This document shows positions 25,849 to 34,134 of a stretch of DNA of 46,216 bases, one piece after another. Made by a program: the position numbers and the translations under genes. The DNA is from JBOGVA01 sp050692195. Lineage in GTDB: Bacteria; Actinomycetota; UBA4738. The first letter of the stretch is position 1. Each line of letters begins with the position of its first letter. The notes below the pieces were generated by a model that did no database searches, was not told the DNA's origin, and saw nothing but the letters and a program-made list of their open reading frames with translations. The stretch lies in contig JBOGVA010000016.1 of NCBI GenBank assembly GCA_050692195.1, positions 1-46,216 on the forward strand, in the 5' to 3' direction.

Positions 25849-26867
25849 CCGATACCCCCGCGGCCGTGGCCCGTCCCCCGGTTCGGCCCTCCGGTCATCA
25901 CGGCGATGAGCTGCCGGAGGGGCATTTGACGCTCGCGGACGGAGACCACTCGCGAGAGCTGCCCGTCGAGCATGGCGAGAACCCTTCCCGTCGGCACGTC
26001 TGCATGAACGGTCAGAGTGGCATCCTGCTGACCCACTACCTCGACGCCATCGTTGCGGCGGAGAAGTGTCCCGGCGGTGGCGGCGGCCGTCTTGCCGGTG
26101 AAGGAGATCTCCAGCATCGGGCGTTCCCACAGGGTTCTCAGAGCGTCGAGACTCCCCCAGTGGACGAGCCGGCCCCGGTCGAGCAGGACGACGTTGTCGT
26201 GCAACGCTTCGATCTCTTCGACCCGATGGGAGCTGACAAGGACGGCAACACCCTGGTCGGTTGCCAGCCGCTGGAGCAGACCCAGGAACTCGTGCGAGGA
26301 GACGGGATCCACCGACGCGGTGGGTTCGTCGAGGATCAGGATCTGCGGCTCGTGCAGGAGCGCTCGAGCAAGCTGAAGGCGGGCACGCATGCCGGAGGAA
26401 AGCGCGAACCCTACCCGGTCCCTCGCCTCGGTCAGCCCGACGAGCTCCAAGAGCTCGTCGATCCTCCTTCGGAGCCGCGCCTCTCGCAGGCCCCGGAGAC
26501 GGCCGTGGAACGCGAGATTGCTCCAGCAGGTCTGACGGAGCATGAGGGACCGGTCGTCCGCGGACATGAAACCGACGTACCGGCGGACCTGTACCGACTC
26601 CCGGGTCACGTCGTGGCCCATGATCGTGGCGGAACCGGATGTCGGAGTGGTAAGTCCGGTGAGGATCCTGAACAGCGTGGTCTTCCCCGCCCCATTGGGA
26701 CCGATCACCCCGCAGATCTGTCCAGCATCCACTCGGAAAGAGACTCCATCCAGCGCGACCAGGTTCGAGCGCACCTGTGACCTGACCAGGATGCGGAGCC
26801 ACCACGGGAACGGCGTGTAGACCTTGGTTGCCGCCCGCACATCGACCAGGGGACTCCCGGCGTTCAT
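25845..26867 (-). CDS. ABC transporter ATP-binding protein
   Basis: 340 residues from ATG 26867, overlapping the nucleotidyltransferase stop (ATGA). Walker A GPNGAGKT (56-63), signature LSSGM (157-161), Walker B LILDEPT (177-183), H-loop SSHRVEE. Position of the Q-loop reads FMSADDRSL, without Gln. About 110 residues follow the core; the length resembles ABC-2 exporter ATPases with an accessory C-terminal domain. It powers the permease encoded next to it. Confidence 0.9.
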   Translation of the reverse strand: MNAGSPLVDVRAATKVYTPFPWWLRILVRSQVRSNLVALDGVSFRVDAGQICGVIGPNGAGKTTLFRILTGLTTPTSGSATIMGHDVTRESVQVRRYVGFMSADDRSLMLRQTCWSNLAFHGRLRGLREARLRRRIDELLELVGLTEARDRVGFALSSGMRARLQLARALLHEPQILILDEPTASVDPVSSHEFLGLLQRLATDQGVAVLVSSHRVEEIEALHDNVVLLDRGRLVHWGSLDALRTLWERPMLEISFTGKTAAATAGTLLRRNDGVEVVGQQDATLTVHADVPTGRVLAMLDGQLSRVVSVRERQMPLRQLIAVMTGGPNRGTGHGRGGIG

Positions 26868-27988
26868 GAGCGCCTGCGTCTCAGCCAGGAAGCCGCAACT
26901 CGCCACCGGCGGACGTACGAACCCCTCCCCCCCGTGCGGGCGGCGAGGAACTCCCTCCTCGGTGCGACCAGGGACAGGACATAGGCGAGCTTCGGGCGGA
27001 CGCCCGGGATGGCGAGAAGCGTGGCCCGAGCTGTTCCACCCCGCCCGCGTCGCTCGGTGACGTATGCGCTCAAAGCCTTCAGCTCTCTACGAGATGCCGT
27101 CTCGTTTCCTACCTCGAGCGCTGGGGGCTTCCATTCGGTGGACAGCGTGGTTGCGGCCATCAGAAAGGCCCGGTGGACCACGGCTCTGAGCTTCCACTTT
27201 CGGGCGAGGGTGTGGAGCTCCTGCCAATCCACGTCTCCCTGCTGGGCCACTTGCATCACGTCGCGGAGCGGCATGATCAGGGCCTTCTCGAATCCGAGCA
27301 CGGCGTGCATGCAAACGTGGAGAAGCAGCGAGGTGTCGTCGAGCCGGCGGAAGGCTCGTCCGCCCAGAGAAAGCGGAACGGCCCGGTCGAAGAGCACCTC
27401 GGGCTCGATCCACAGGCCGAACGGCCCGAGCACCAGGGTTCGATGGAGATCGATGTCGATCCCCTGTTCGTCCCTGTGCACCGCGGCCTTCCCGAAACGC
27501 TCATCGAACCCCGGTCGGGGCTCGGGAAGCCGGCGATGGAATCCGTGCTCTTCGAGGATCTCGCAGGCACGTCGCCAATCCTTCGTCCGAACCAAGAGAT
27601 CGAGATCTCCGAAGGGTCGCCAGGAGGGGTCCGGATACACCGTGTGGGCCAGCGAAGGCCCCTTGAGAACGACCAGATCGACACCGGCCCTTTCGAACGC
27701 AGGTGCCAGCCGGAACAGCTTCTTCTCCAGGGCCAGCGCCCACAACATCGCGGTCCGCTGACGATCGATCAGCTCGGCCCATTGGGTGTCCGAGAGGTCG
27801 ACCCGTCCGGATTCGACTGCCTCGACGGCGAGTCCTGTGAGCCGCTCGGCGTAAAGCTCCCTCAGCAGAGATGGCCACGTCTCCTCTGGCACCAGGAGCC
27901 CGCGATCCTGGCGCTGGCCCGCCAGCGCATGGCCTGCTATCGCTTCGATCATCACCTTCAGACCGGAGTGCTGCCGGACGCTAACCAT
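26864..27988 (-). CDS. Nucleotidyltransferase-family protein (NTP_transf_5 type)
   Basis: 374 residues from ATG 27988, with GGAGG six bases upstream and 8 nt overlap with the PqqD gene. Core motif VVLKGPSLAHTVY then RPFGDLDLLV (Asp128, Asp130) is the GS-x-D-x-D-like site of the uncharacterised nucleotidyltransferase family PF14907, which often appears beside PqqD and HprK-like genes. It could transfer a nucleotide to a peptide, protein or sugar; the substrate of the family is not established as far as I know. Its place between PqqD and ABC genes supports a shared pathway. Confidence 0.85.
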   Translation of the reverse strand: MVSVRQHSGLKVMIEAIAGHALAGQRQDRGLLVPEETWPSLLRELYAERLTGLAVEAVESGRVDLSDTQWAELIDRQRTAMLWALALEKKLFRLAPAFERAGVDLVVLKGPSLAHTVYPDPSWRPFGDLDLLVRTKDWRRACEILEEHGFHRRLPEPRPGFDERFGKAAVHRDEQGIDIDLHRTLVLGPFGLWIEPEVLFDRAVPLSLGGRAFRRLDDTSLLLHVCMHAVLGFEKALIMPLRDVMQVAQQGDVDWQELHTLARKWKLRAVVHRAFLMAATTLSTEWKPPALEVGNETASRRELKALSAYVTERRGRGGTARATLLAIPGVRPKLAYVLSLVAPRREFLAARTGGRGSYVRRWRVAASWLRRRRS

Positions 27989-28262
27989 CCTCGGCCTCCA
28001 CCCAGCCCCGTTCTCTCAGGTGTCGTACCAGCTCCTCGCTATCGCGCGCGATGGCGTCTCGAGGGGCCGAATACAACTCCGTCAGCCTGTCGGTGATCTC
28101 ATCCAGGGTGCGGGGTACATCCAGGAGGCGCCAGACCACGCTCCCGGTACCAGAGAGGACATCGAAGTCCTCGGTGTCGGGCGCCGCCAGCAAGACCTCG
28201 GAGGAGACAGACCGAGAGAGGATCGCCGACGCCTGAACGAACCGTTTCTCTTCCTGCCTCAC
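27981..28262 (-). CDS. PqqD-family protein (RiPP recognition element) 1
   Basis: 93 residues from GTG 28262, overlapping the dehydrogenase stop (GTGA). Pattern: VSSEVLLAAPDTEDFDVLSGTGSVVWRLLD, then RTLDEITDRLTELYSAPRDAIARDSEELVRHLRERGWV, i.e. three beta strands and a winged helix, as in PqqD. PqqD domains bind leader peptides and hand them to modifying enzymes. Here the partners in the same mRNA are a nucleotidyltransferase and an ABC transporter. No small precursor gene is adjacent; the Cys-rich proteins are at both ends of the window. Confidence 0.88.
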   Translation of the reverse strand: MRQEEKRFVQASAILSRSVSSEVLLAAPDTEDFDVLSGTGSVVWRLLDVPRTLDEITDRLTELYSAPRDAIARDSEELVRHLRERGWVEAEDG

Positions 28263-29515
28263 AGCCTCACCACGTTGGGGCGGCGGTCGCCGTTGTACGC
28301 GTTCCGCGCGTCGAAGATCAGGTCGGCGTGGTCGGCGAGCCAATCCAGGTCGTAGGAGGGATGAGGGGTCAGGATCGCGACACAGTCCGCACGGCTCACC
28401 GCAGCCCGGTTCAGCTCGGTGCGGTGCGTGAGGCTGCCATTGAGGGTCACGGACTCGACGTATGGATCGTGGAACGCGACCGCCGCGCCTCGGCGATAGA
28501 GATGAGCCATCGACTTCAGGGCCGGGGACTCGCGGACGTCACCTACCCCCGGCTTGTAGGCCACCCCCAAGACGAAGATGCGCGCGCCCTTTACCGGCTT
28601 GCCTCGTTCGTTGAGCGCGTCTCCGATCCGGGAGGCCACATATGCCGGCATCTGCGCATTGACGTCCTGTGCCTGCTCGAGGATGCGGAACTGATGCCCG
28701 GCGTCCCGCCGTACCTGCCATGCCAGAAAGGCGGGATCGAGCGGGATGCAGTGGCCGCCCACTCCCGGACCGGGGTAAAAAGGCATGAACCCGAATGGTT
28801 TGGTTGCGGTGGCGTCGACGACCTCCCAAACATCGATCCCCATCTCCTGACACAGCATCGCCATCTCGTTCACGAGTGCGATGTTTACGTGGCGGAAGGT
28901 GTTCTCGAGCAGCTTGGCCAACTCCGCTGCGCGGCTGGAGGACACCACGACGACCTTGTCCACGAACTGCTGGTAGAAGAGCGAGGCAACCCCCGTGGCC
29001 TCGGGCGTCACGCCCCCCACAATCTTGGGGGTGTTTGCGAGTCCATACTCCTCGTTCCCAGGATCGATCCGCTCCGGCGAGTAGGCCAACAGGAAGTCTC
29101 GACCGAGCGCCAGCCCGGAGGCCTCCAGCAGCGGTCGCACCAGCTCCTCAGTGGTGCCCGGATAGGTCGTGGACTCCAGCACGACCAGGGAGCCTGGCGT
29201 GAGATGCGCGCCTACCGACTCGCAGGCGCCCTTCACATAGGAGAGATCTGGCAGACCGTCTCGAACCGGCGTCGGCACGCAGATGAGGATGACGTCGGCA
29301 CCCGCCACCGTTGACGGGTCGCTGGTGAAGGCGAGGCGTCCCGTGTCCATTCCGGCCGTGTAGACACGTTCGGAGACGCCGGGTACCGCCAAGATTCCCC
29401 GGGCGAGGTCTTGGATGCGACCCTTGTCGACGTCTGCTCCCGTGACCCCAAATCCGGCTTCCGCCGCGGCGCACGCCAGGGAAACGCCGACGTACCCTTG
29501 ACCGACGACGGCCAC
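28259..29515 (-). CDS. UDP-glucose/UDP-ManNAc 6-dehydrogenase family enzyme
   Basis: 418 residues from GTG 29515. N-terminal NAD fold VVGQGYVGVSLA, SPERIDPGN, lysine-rich VGGVTP, and the catalytic-cysteine motif GPGVGGHCIPLDP (Cys256), then GVAYKPGVGDVRESPA. It oxidises C6 of a nucleotide hexose to the uronic acid. The start is odd: GTG 29515 has no ribosome site, whereas AAGGAGG at 29573-29579 is six bases before an in-frame ATC at 29566 that would add 17 residues typical of this family (see findings). The PqqD gene overlaps its stop. Confidence 0.92.
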   Translation of the reverse strand: MAVVGQGYVGVSLACAAAEAGFGVTGADVDKGRIQDLARGILAVPGVSERVYTAGMDTGRLAFTSDPSTVAGADVILICVPTPVRDGLPDLSYVKGACESVGAHLTPGSLVVLESTTYPGTTEELVRPLLEASGLALGRDFLLAYSPERIDPGNEEYGLANTPKIVGGVTPEATGVASLFYQQFVDKVVVVSSSRAAELAKLLENTFRHVNIALVNEMAMLCQEMGIDVWEVVDATATKPFGFMPFYPGPGVGGHCIPLDPAFLAWQVRRDAGHQFRILEQAQDVNAQMPAYVASRIGDALNERGKPVKGARIFVLGVAYKPGVGDVRESPALKSMAHLYRRGAAVAFHDPYVESVTLNGSLTHRTELNRAAVSRADCVAILTPHPSYDLDWLADHADLIFDARNAYNGDRRPNVVRL

Positions 29516-29605
29516 GTCGGCACGCCGCGAGAGGATTCGTCTCCGGAGGAGCGCTGTCGATTTGATGGGTTGCCTCCTTGGGGCGGAACTCGCGGGCAGG
29601 GTGGG

Positions 29606-29968
29606 TTAGGCGGCCTGGTCGGGGCGATCGACCAGGGAGTTGATGGCACGAGCTCTTCGTCGGAAGCACTGACGTCGAGATAGTCGGATCTCCGTGGAGA
29701 TCTCATCCACGGGGAGTTGCTTCACGTACCAGAGGAAGAGGAGATGCCGATCCTTCGGATCGAGCTGCCACACGCGCCTGCATAGCTCGGTCCGAGCGTC
29801 GAGAGTACCCAGCAAGCCCTCACGAAAGCCATCCGAGAGCGCATTCCCTCGTCTAGCCCCGGCCACCTGGAGCACCGAGCTGGTATCGGTTTGCCACCAG
29901 TCCGTGTACGTGACGAGACAATGGATGACGTGATGCTCGGATGGGAAGTTAGACGTCTCCACGTTCAA
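29606..29968 (-). CDS. Small sigma-70 region 4-like helix-turn-helix protein
   Basis: 120 residues; TTG 29968 (or GTG 29962) is the likely start, 2 nt past the BY-kinase stop. Residues about 55-115 read LDARTELCRRVWQLDPKDRHLLFLWYVKQLPVDEISTEIRLS then RRARAINSLV, the pattern of sigma-70 region 4 and related helix-turn-helix domains. No region 2 is present, so it is not a complete sigma factor. It may regulate transcription of the polysaccharide genes. It lies between the chain-length kinase and the dehydrogenase. Confidence 0.65.
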   Translation of the reverse strand: MNVETSNFPSEHHVIHCLVTYTDWWQTDTSSVLQVAGARRGNALSDGFREGLLGTLDARTELCRRVWQLDPKDRHLLFLWYVKQLPVDEISTEIRLSRRQCFRRRARAINSLVDRPDQAA

Positions 29969-29970
29969 GG

Positions 29971-31587
29971 CTAGCGCTCCCTCCAGTGACGCCTCAATCC
30001 GTGAAAACCCCTACTCCATCGCTGCGTCACCTGGCGGAGGCCTCCACTCCACCCCCAGTCCGTCACGCCGGGAGCCTCGTTGAATGCCACGCCGATCACG
30101 GGAGCGTCGAGCCTCCGGAGCAGCTCACCGACCCGCTCGGCCTGATCGACCGTGGTGTAGCCTGCTCGGCTCACCACCAAAACCGAGTCGACCTCCTCAA
30201 CAAGATGCGCCGCGTCGCTGGCCAGCAGGACCGCCGGTGTGTCGAGAAGGACGACGTCCGAGAGCCCTCGAGCTTCTTCCAGGACCCGCTGCATGCTCGG
30301 AGCGGCCAACAGGCTGCTGGGCTTGGGGGGGATCGGCCCCGAGGGAACGACGAACACCCCGGCCAGCGATGTTGCCTTGAGATATGACTCCACGATCCGC
30401 TGGCCGTTCCATCGCTTGCGAAGTAGGTCGGCGAGACCGGTTCCGTTGTCCACCTCCATCACATGATCCAGGGTCGGATAGCGGAAGTCGCAGGACAGGA
30501 TGACCACTCGCTTCCCCAGCTGAGAGAAGGCCGCTCCCAGGTTCGCGACGACGCTGGTCTTCCCCTCCCCTCTCGCCGCGCTGGTCACGAGGATGGTCTG
30601 TGGCCCCTCCACCCCCCCGAACGGGGCAGCCGCCCCGTCACCGTTCGGCGAGGGCGGGTGGACCAGGCTCGCGGCCAGGATCCGGAAAGCGTCTGCTGGA
30701 GGCGACGTTGGCTCGGAGGACGTGGCGATCCCGTTCCCGTGAGGGATGGAAGGGATCTCGGAGAGTACCGGGAACCGGTAGTGGCGCTCAACGCTCTTAC
30801 GGTCCCGGATCCTCACGTCGATACGATCGATGAGAAGGGCCAGGATCACCCCCGCGAAGAGACCGAGGACCCCCGCGAAGACCAGTCTTCCCCCCCGGCT
30901 GCTGGGAGGCTGGAACCCCGGTTGGACGATCTCCTGCGGCTCGGCTTCTTGGACGATGAGGAGGGTTCCAGGTTCCGCGGCCGCGCTGACGAGTGATTCC
31001 CGCCGCTGGGAGATGACGCCAAAAATCTGGAGTTTCGCATTCAGGGTCTGGGTGAGTAGCTCGGCTCTGCTGGCGGAGGCGAAGGCGATCTGACCCTGCA
31101 GCTCGGTCATGTCCTTCTGGAGCTGCTCGAGATTCTTCTGCAGGAAGCTGGCTTCCTTTGCGATGAGCTCTGTCTTCCGGTCGCTGAGAAACTCCAGCAG
31201 CTCATCCCCAAAAGCATTCGCCAACTCTTTGGCTTCCTGGGCGTCGGACGAAACGGCGGTGATATGGAGAAGGCCCTCCTCGGTCGCAGACGCAGAAACC
31301 TTTGCAGCCAGGTCGGCCGGATGCCCCTCGTAGCCCAGGGTCTCGGCAACCCGGATGGGGACATCACCGACCGTCGTGAGGGCCGCTACGGTACCCAAAG
31401 TGCTGATCCCAGGGACGTTCAGGGGGCCGGTGTTCAGGATCACCACTCGGGCCTGATACGTCCTGACCGGATCCCCCACCGGGATCACCGCGGTGGTCGT
31501 CCATGCGACGATCAGAGCGAGGAGGACGGTGGCCCCAATGACCACCCAGCGGCGCCGCAGGACCCTCAGATACTCGATGGGATCCAT
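29971..31587 (-). CDS. Polysaccharide co-polymerase (Wzz) fused to BY-kinase domain
   Basis: 538 residues from ATG 31587 (GGAG five bases upstream). N-terminal Wzz domain with membrane helices near 15-35 and 235-253 around a coiled-coil-rich outer part, then a cytoplasmic bacterial tyrosine kinase: Walker A SAARGEGKTS (336-345), Walker A' VVILSCDFRYP (361-371) and Walker B VVLLDTPAV. It sets chain length and controls export through ATP-dependent phosphorylation. The usual C-terminal tyrosine cluster is not seen; the protein ends in Arg/Trp-rich residues. It overlaps the upstream LuxR gene by 22 nt. Confidence 0.92.
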   Translation of the reverse strand: MDPIEYLRVLRRRWVVIGATVLLALIVAWTTTAVIPVGDPVRTYQARVVILNTGPLNVPGISTLGTVAALTTVGDVPIRVAETLGYEGHPADLAAKVSASATEEGLLHITAVSSDAQEAKELANAFGDELLEFLSDRKTELIAKEASFLQKNLEQLQKDMTELQGQIAFASASRAELLTQTLNAKLQIFGVISQRRESLVSAAAEPGTLLIVQEAEPQEIVQPGFQPPSSRGGRLVFAGVLGLFAGVILALLIDRIDVRIRDRKSVERHYRFPVLSEIPSIPHGNGIATSSEPTSPPADAFRILAASLVHPPSPNGDGAAAPFGGVEGPQTILVTSAARGEGKTSVVANLGAAFSQLGKRVVILSCDFRYPTLDHVMEVDNGTGLADLLRKRWNGQRIVESYLKATSLAGVFVVPSGPIPPKPSSLLAAPSMQRVLEEARGLSDVVLLDTPAVLLASDAAHLVEEVDSVLVVSRAGYTTVDQAERVGELLRRLDAPVIGVAFNEAPGVTDWGWSGGLRQVTQRWSRGFHGLRRHWRER

Positions 31588-32123
31588 CGGTCTCCGTTCC
31601 CCCACGCGTCGCGAAGGAGGATCGAAACAGCGGCCGTTTGATTCGCCACACCGAGCTTGGAATAGATGTTGGTCTTGTGTTGTTCGACGGTCTTGGCGCT
31701 GATCCCGAGCTGCCGGGCCACCTGCTTCGCGGCAAGCCCGGTGGCAACGAGATTGAGGATCTCCTGTTCTCGCTTCGTCAGCCGCGAGGGCGTTGACGGC
31801 CGTGCGGCGAGCGCAGGGACCAGAGCCTCAGCCAGCGTGAGTAGCCGGGCGGCGGTTGGCACCCTGACCCCCTCGTCGCCCGGAGTCTCCCCGACGAAGA
31901 CCACTCGAACCCCCCGCGCGCGGGCCCTGCTCGCGGCCCGTTCTGCCCCCGTCACCTCGGCGCCCAGGGCGATCGCGTCGGCACGCTCCGCAAGCCGCTC
32001 CGCATCGAGACCCGAGGTCCCGAAGCCCGCGGACACGATTCCAGGGATCTTCGCCAGGGCCGAGACAAGGCCCTCGGCCACCATGGCCTCCGGGTGGACG
32101 ACCGCCACAGCCCGGGGCCTCAT
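31566..32123 (-). CDS. LuxR-type regulator with degenerate receiver domain
   Basis: 185 residues; ATG 32123 overlaps the CapD-like stop (ATGA). Residues 1-100 follow receiver topology (AVAVVHPEAMVAEGLVSAL...VRVVFVGETPG) but no phospho-acceptor Asp appears at the strand-3 position. Residues 113-175 are a LuxR/GerE helix-turn-helix: LTKREQEILNLVATGLAAKQVARQLGISAKTVEQHKTNI. It probably binds DNA upstream of the polysaccharide genes without phosphorelay control. It sits immediately before the chain-length kinase. Confidence 0.85.
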   Translation of the reverse strand: MRPRAVAVVHPEAMVAEGLVSALAKIPGIVSAGFGTSGLDAERLAERADAIALGAEVTGAERAASRARARGVRVVFVGETPGDEGVRVPTAARLLTLAEALVPALAARPSTPSRLTKREQEILNLVATGLAAKQVARQLGISAKTVEQHKTNIYSKLGVANQTAAVSILLRDAWGNGDRWIPSSI

Positions 32124-33952
32124 ACGGCTCCCTCCGCCGTCGCCCGCAGGGGCTGCGTGGTCAGGGCCTTCATCCGCCCGGACAGCTCGTCGCCAAGGCT
32201 CATGCCGGCCAGGGATTCCATCTCCCGGATGGCCCGGCGAAGCGCGCCCCGGTCCGGGGCTGCCGGCCGGGAGACGATGATCGAGGGGTGGCTGCTGGGC
32301 TGGGGAAGCTCGTCGGGGTCGACGACGTCCTCCACGAGCTTCTCCCCAGGCCGGATCCCCACGATGCGGATGGGGACGTCTCGGTCCGGAACCCGGCCGG
32401 ACAGCCGGATCATCTTCTGGGCCAAGCCGAGGATGTTGACGGGGTCCCCCATCTCCAGGGTGAACACCTCGCCTCCCTCGGCCAGCGCCGCTGCCTGCAG
32501 AACGAGCTGGACTGATTCATCCACGCTCATGAAGTAGCGAGCCATGGCGGAATCGGTCACGGTGACGGGGCCGCCCTTGAGGATCTGGCGGAAGAACGTC
32601 GGGATCACGCTCCCCCGGCTGCCCAGGACGTTCCCGAACCGGACCGCGCAGAAGACGCAGGTGGCATCGTCGAGGCTCCGGACGACCTGCTCGGCGAACC
32701 ACTTGGATGCACCCATCACCGTGGTCGGGCGCACCGCCTTGTCGGTGGAGATGAGAACGAATCGCTCGACCCCGGCCGCCAGGGCCGCGTCCGCCACGTT
32801 GGCCGTGCCGATCACGTTCGTTTGCAGAGCCTCCTCCGGATGCTGCTCGAGCAGAGGGACGTGCTTGTGCGCAGCCGCGTGGAACACGACCTCGGGCCGG
32901 TGCCTCAGGAAGGTCCCGAACACCCGGTCGCGATCCCGGATGTCGACCAGTGCCCCCTCGATCGCGGCGGCTCCGTCCAGGTTGGACAGGATCTCGAAGA
33001 GGTGAGTCTCGTCGTGGTCCAGGAGCACGAGGGATGAGGGGTCGAACTCCGCCACCTGACGAGCGATCTCCGTCCCGATGGAACCTCCCGCGCCCAGGAC
33101 CATCACCCGACGTCCTCGCACCAGCGCGGCAACAGCGTCGAGATCGGTCTCCACCTGCTGCCGGCCAAGGAGGTCCTCGATCCGTACGTCTCGGATGTCT
33201 CGGACGGTGATCCGGCCGCCGACGATCTCTCGAACCGACGGAAGCACCCGGAGGATGACTTCCGCCTCCTCACACAGAGCGGCGACGTCTCGGATCAGCT
33301 GGCTGGTGGCTGAGGGGATGGCCAGGAGGACCTGGTCGATCCCCAGGGTTTCCACCAGGGACGGGATGGACGCGCGGTTTCCGAAGATCGGGACCCCGTG
33401 GAGCTCCAAGCCGATCTTCCGGCGGTCATCGTCGACGACGCCCACCGGCTGGAGGCCCAGGTGCTCGTTGCGCAGGAGGTCTCGCAGGATCATCTCGCCG
33501 GCGTCTCCTGCCCCGACGAGGAGGACCCTCGTCCTCGAGGAGGCCACGGCCCGCCGGCGAAACGCGAACAAGCGATTCTGGAACCGGATGGCTCCGAACC
33601 CGAGGAAGGCCAGCACGGAACCCATGCCGACGACAGACAGAGGCAGGACGTGCAGCCCCCCACCGGAGAAGGCCGAGAGCCCAACGATGACTCCGCCCGC
33701 CGTGAAACCGGCCAGGGCGACCTGCCGGGCCTCCCTGACGCTGGCGTATTTCCACATCTGTCCGTAGAGACCGAAGATGTAGTTCGCCAAGAGGTGGATC
33801 AACGTCACCTCCGGCATGAAGGCCCAGAAGTTGATCCAGAACAGCTGGGGGACGGAGCCATCGAAGCGGAGAGCCAGGGGGCCAAGGTAAGCGGCGACGA
33901 TCGCCCCCAGGTCGAGGAGGAGCAAAGGCACGTTCCGCCTCAGATGGCTCAC
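32120..33952 (-). CDS. CapD/FlaA1-like membrane nucleotide-sugar dehydratase/epimerase
   Basis: 610 residues if it starts at GTG 33952 (GAGG nearby). Four N-terminal membrane helices (about 8-125), a first Rossmann unit LLVGAGDAGEMIL (144-156), then a catalytic Rossmann domain: GAGGSIGTEIA (287-297), HAAAHKHVPLLE and STDKAVRPTTVMGASKWFAE (Lys417; Met replaces the usual Tyr, as in this family). It makes a 4-keto-6-deoxy sugar nucleotide, a likely substrate for the DegT aminotransferase. Another in-frame start, CTG 34012, has a strong GGAGGAGG before it and would add 20 residues. First gene of the polysaccharide run. Confidence 0.9.
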   Translation of the reverse strand: MSHLRRNVPLLLLDLGAIVAAYLGPLALRFDGSVPQLFWINFWAFMPEVTLIHLLANYIFGLYGQMWKYASVREARQVALAGFTAGGVIVGLSAFSGGGLHVLPLSVVGMGSVLAFLGFGAIRFQNRLFAFRRRAVASSRTRVLLVGAGDAGEMILRDLLRNEHLGLQPVGVVDDDRRKIGLELHGVPIFGNRASIPSLVETLGIDQVLLAIPSATSQLIRDVAALCEEAEVILRVLPSVREIVGGRITVRDIRDVRIEDLLGRQQVETDLDAVAALVRGRRVMVLGAGGSIGTEIARQVAEFDPSSLVLLDHDETHLFEILSNLDGAAAIEGALVDIRDRDRVFGTFLRHRPEVVFHAAAHKHVPLLEQHPEEALQTNVIGTANVADAALAAGVERFVLISTDKAVRPTTVMGASKWFAEQVVRSLDDATCVFCAVRFGNVLGSRGSVIPTFFRQILKGGPVTVTDSAMARYFMSVDESVQLVLQAAALAEGGEVFTLEMGDPVNILGLAQKMIRLSGRVPDRDVPIRIVGIRPGEKLVEDVVDPDELPQPSSHPSIIVSRPAAPDRGALRRAIREMESLAGMSLGDELSGRMKALTTQPLRATAEGAV

Positions 33953-34134
33953 GATCCTCGACGGCAGACCTGCCCGTCCAAGGGCGTCCGAATCAGAACT
34001 CTTGCGGAACAGCCGGCTTCCTCCTCCCCTCCGGAAGCCGGAGTCTAGGTCGAAGAGTCTGCGCCCCTCATCAACCGGGGTGCGTAGGTCGGGTACGTCG
34101 GTTCTCGTAGAGAGCGGCCTGACCTCTGGTGGAG

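Noticed and set aside
30700..31587. BY-kinase with C-terminal Tyr cluster for autophosphorylation
   Set aside because: No Tyr cluster is found at the C-terminus; only the kinase core is supported.
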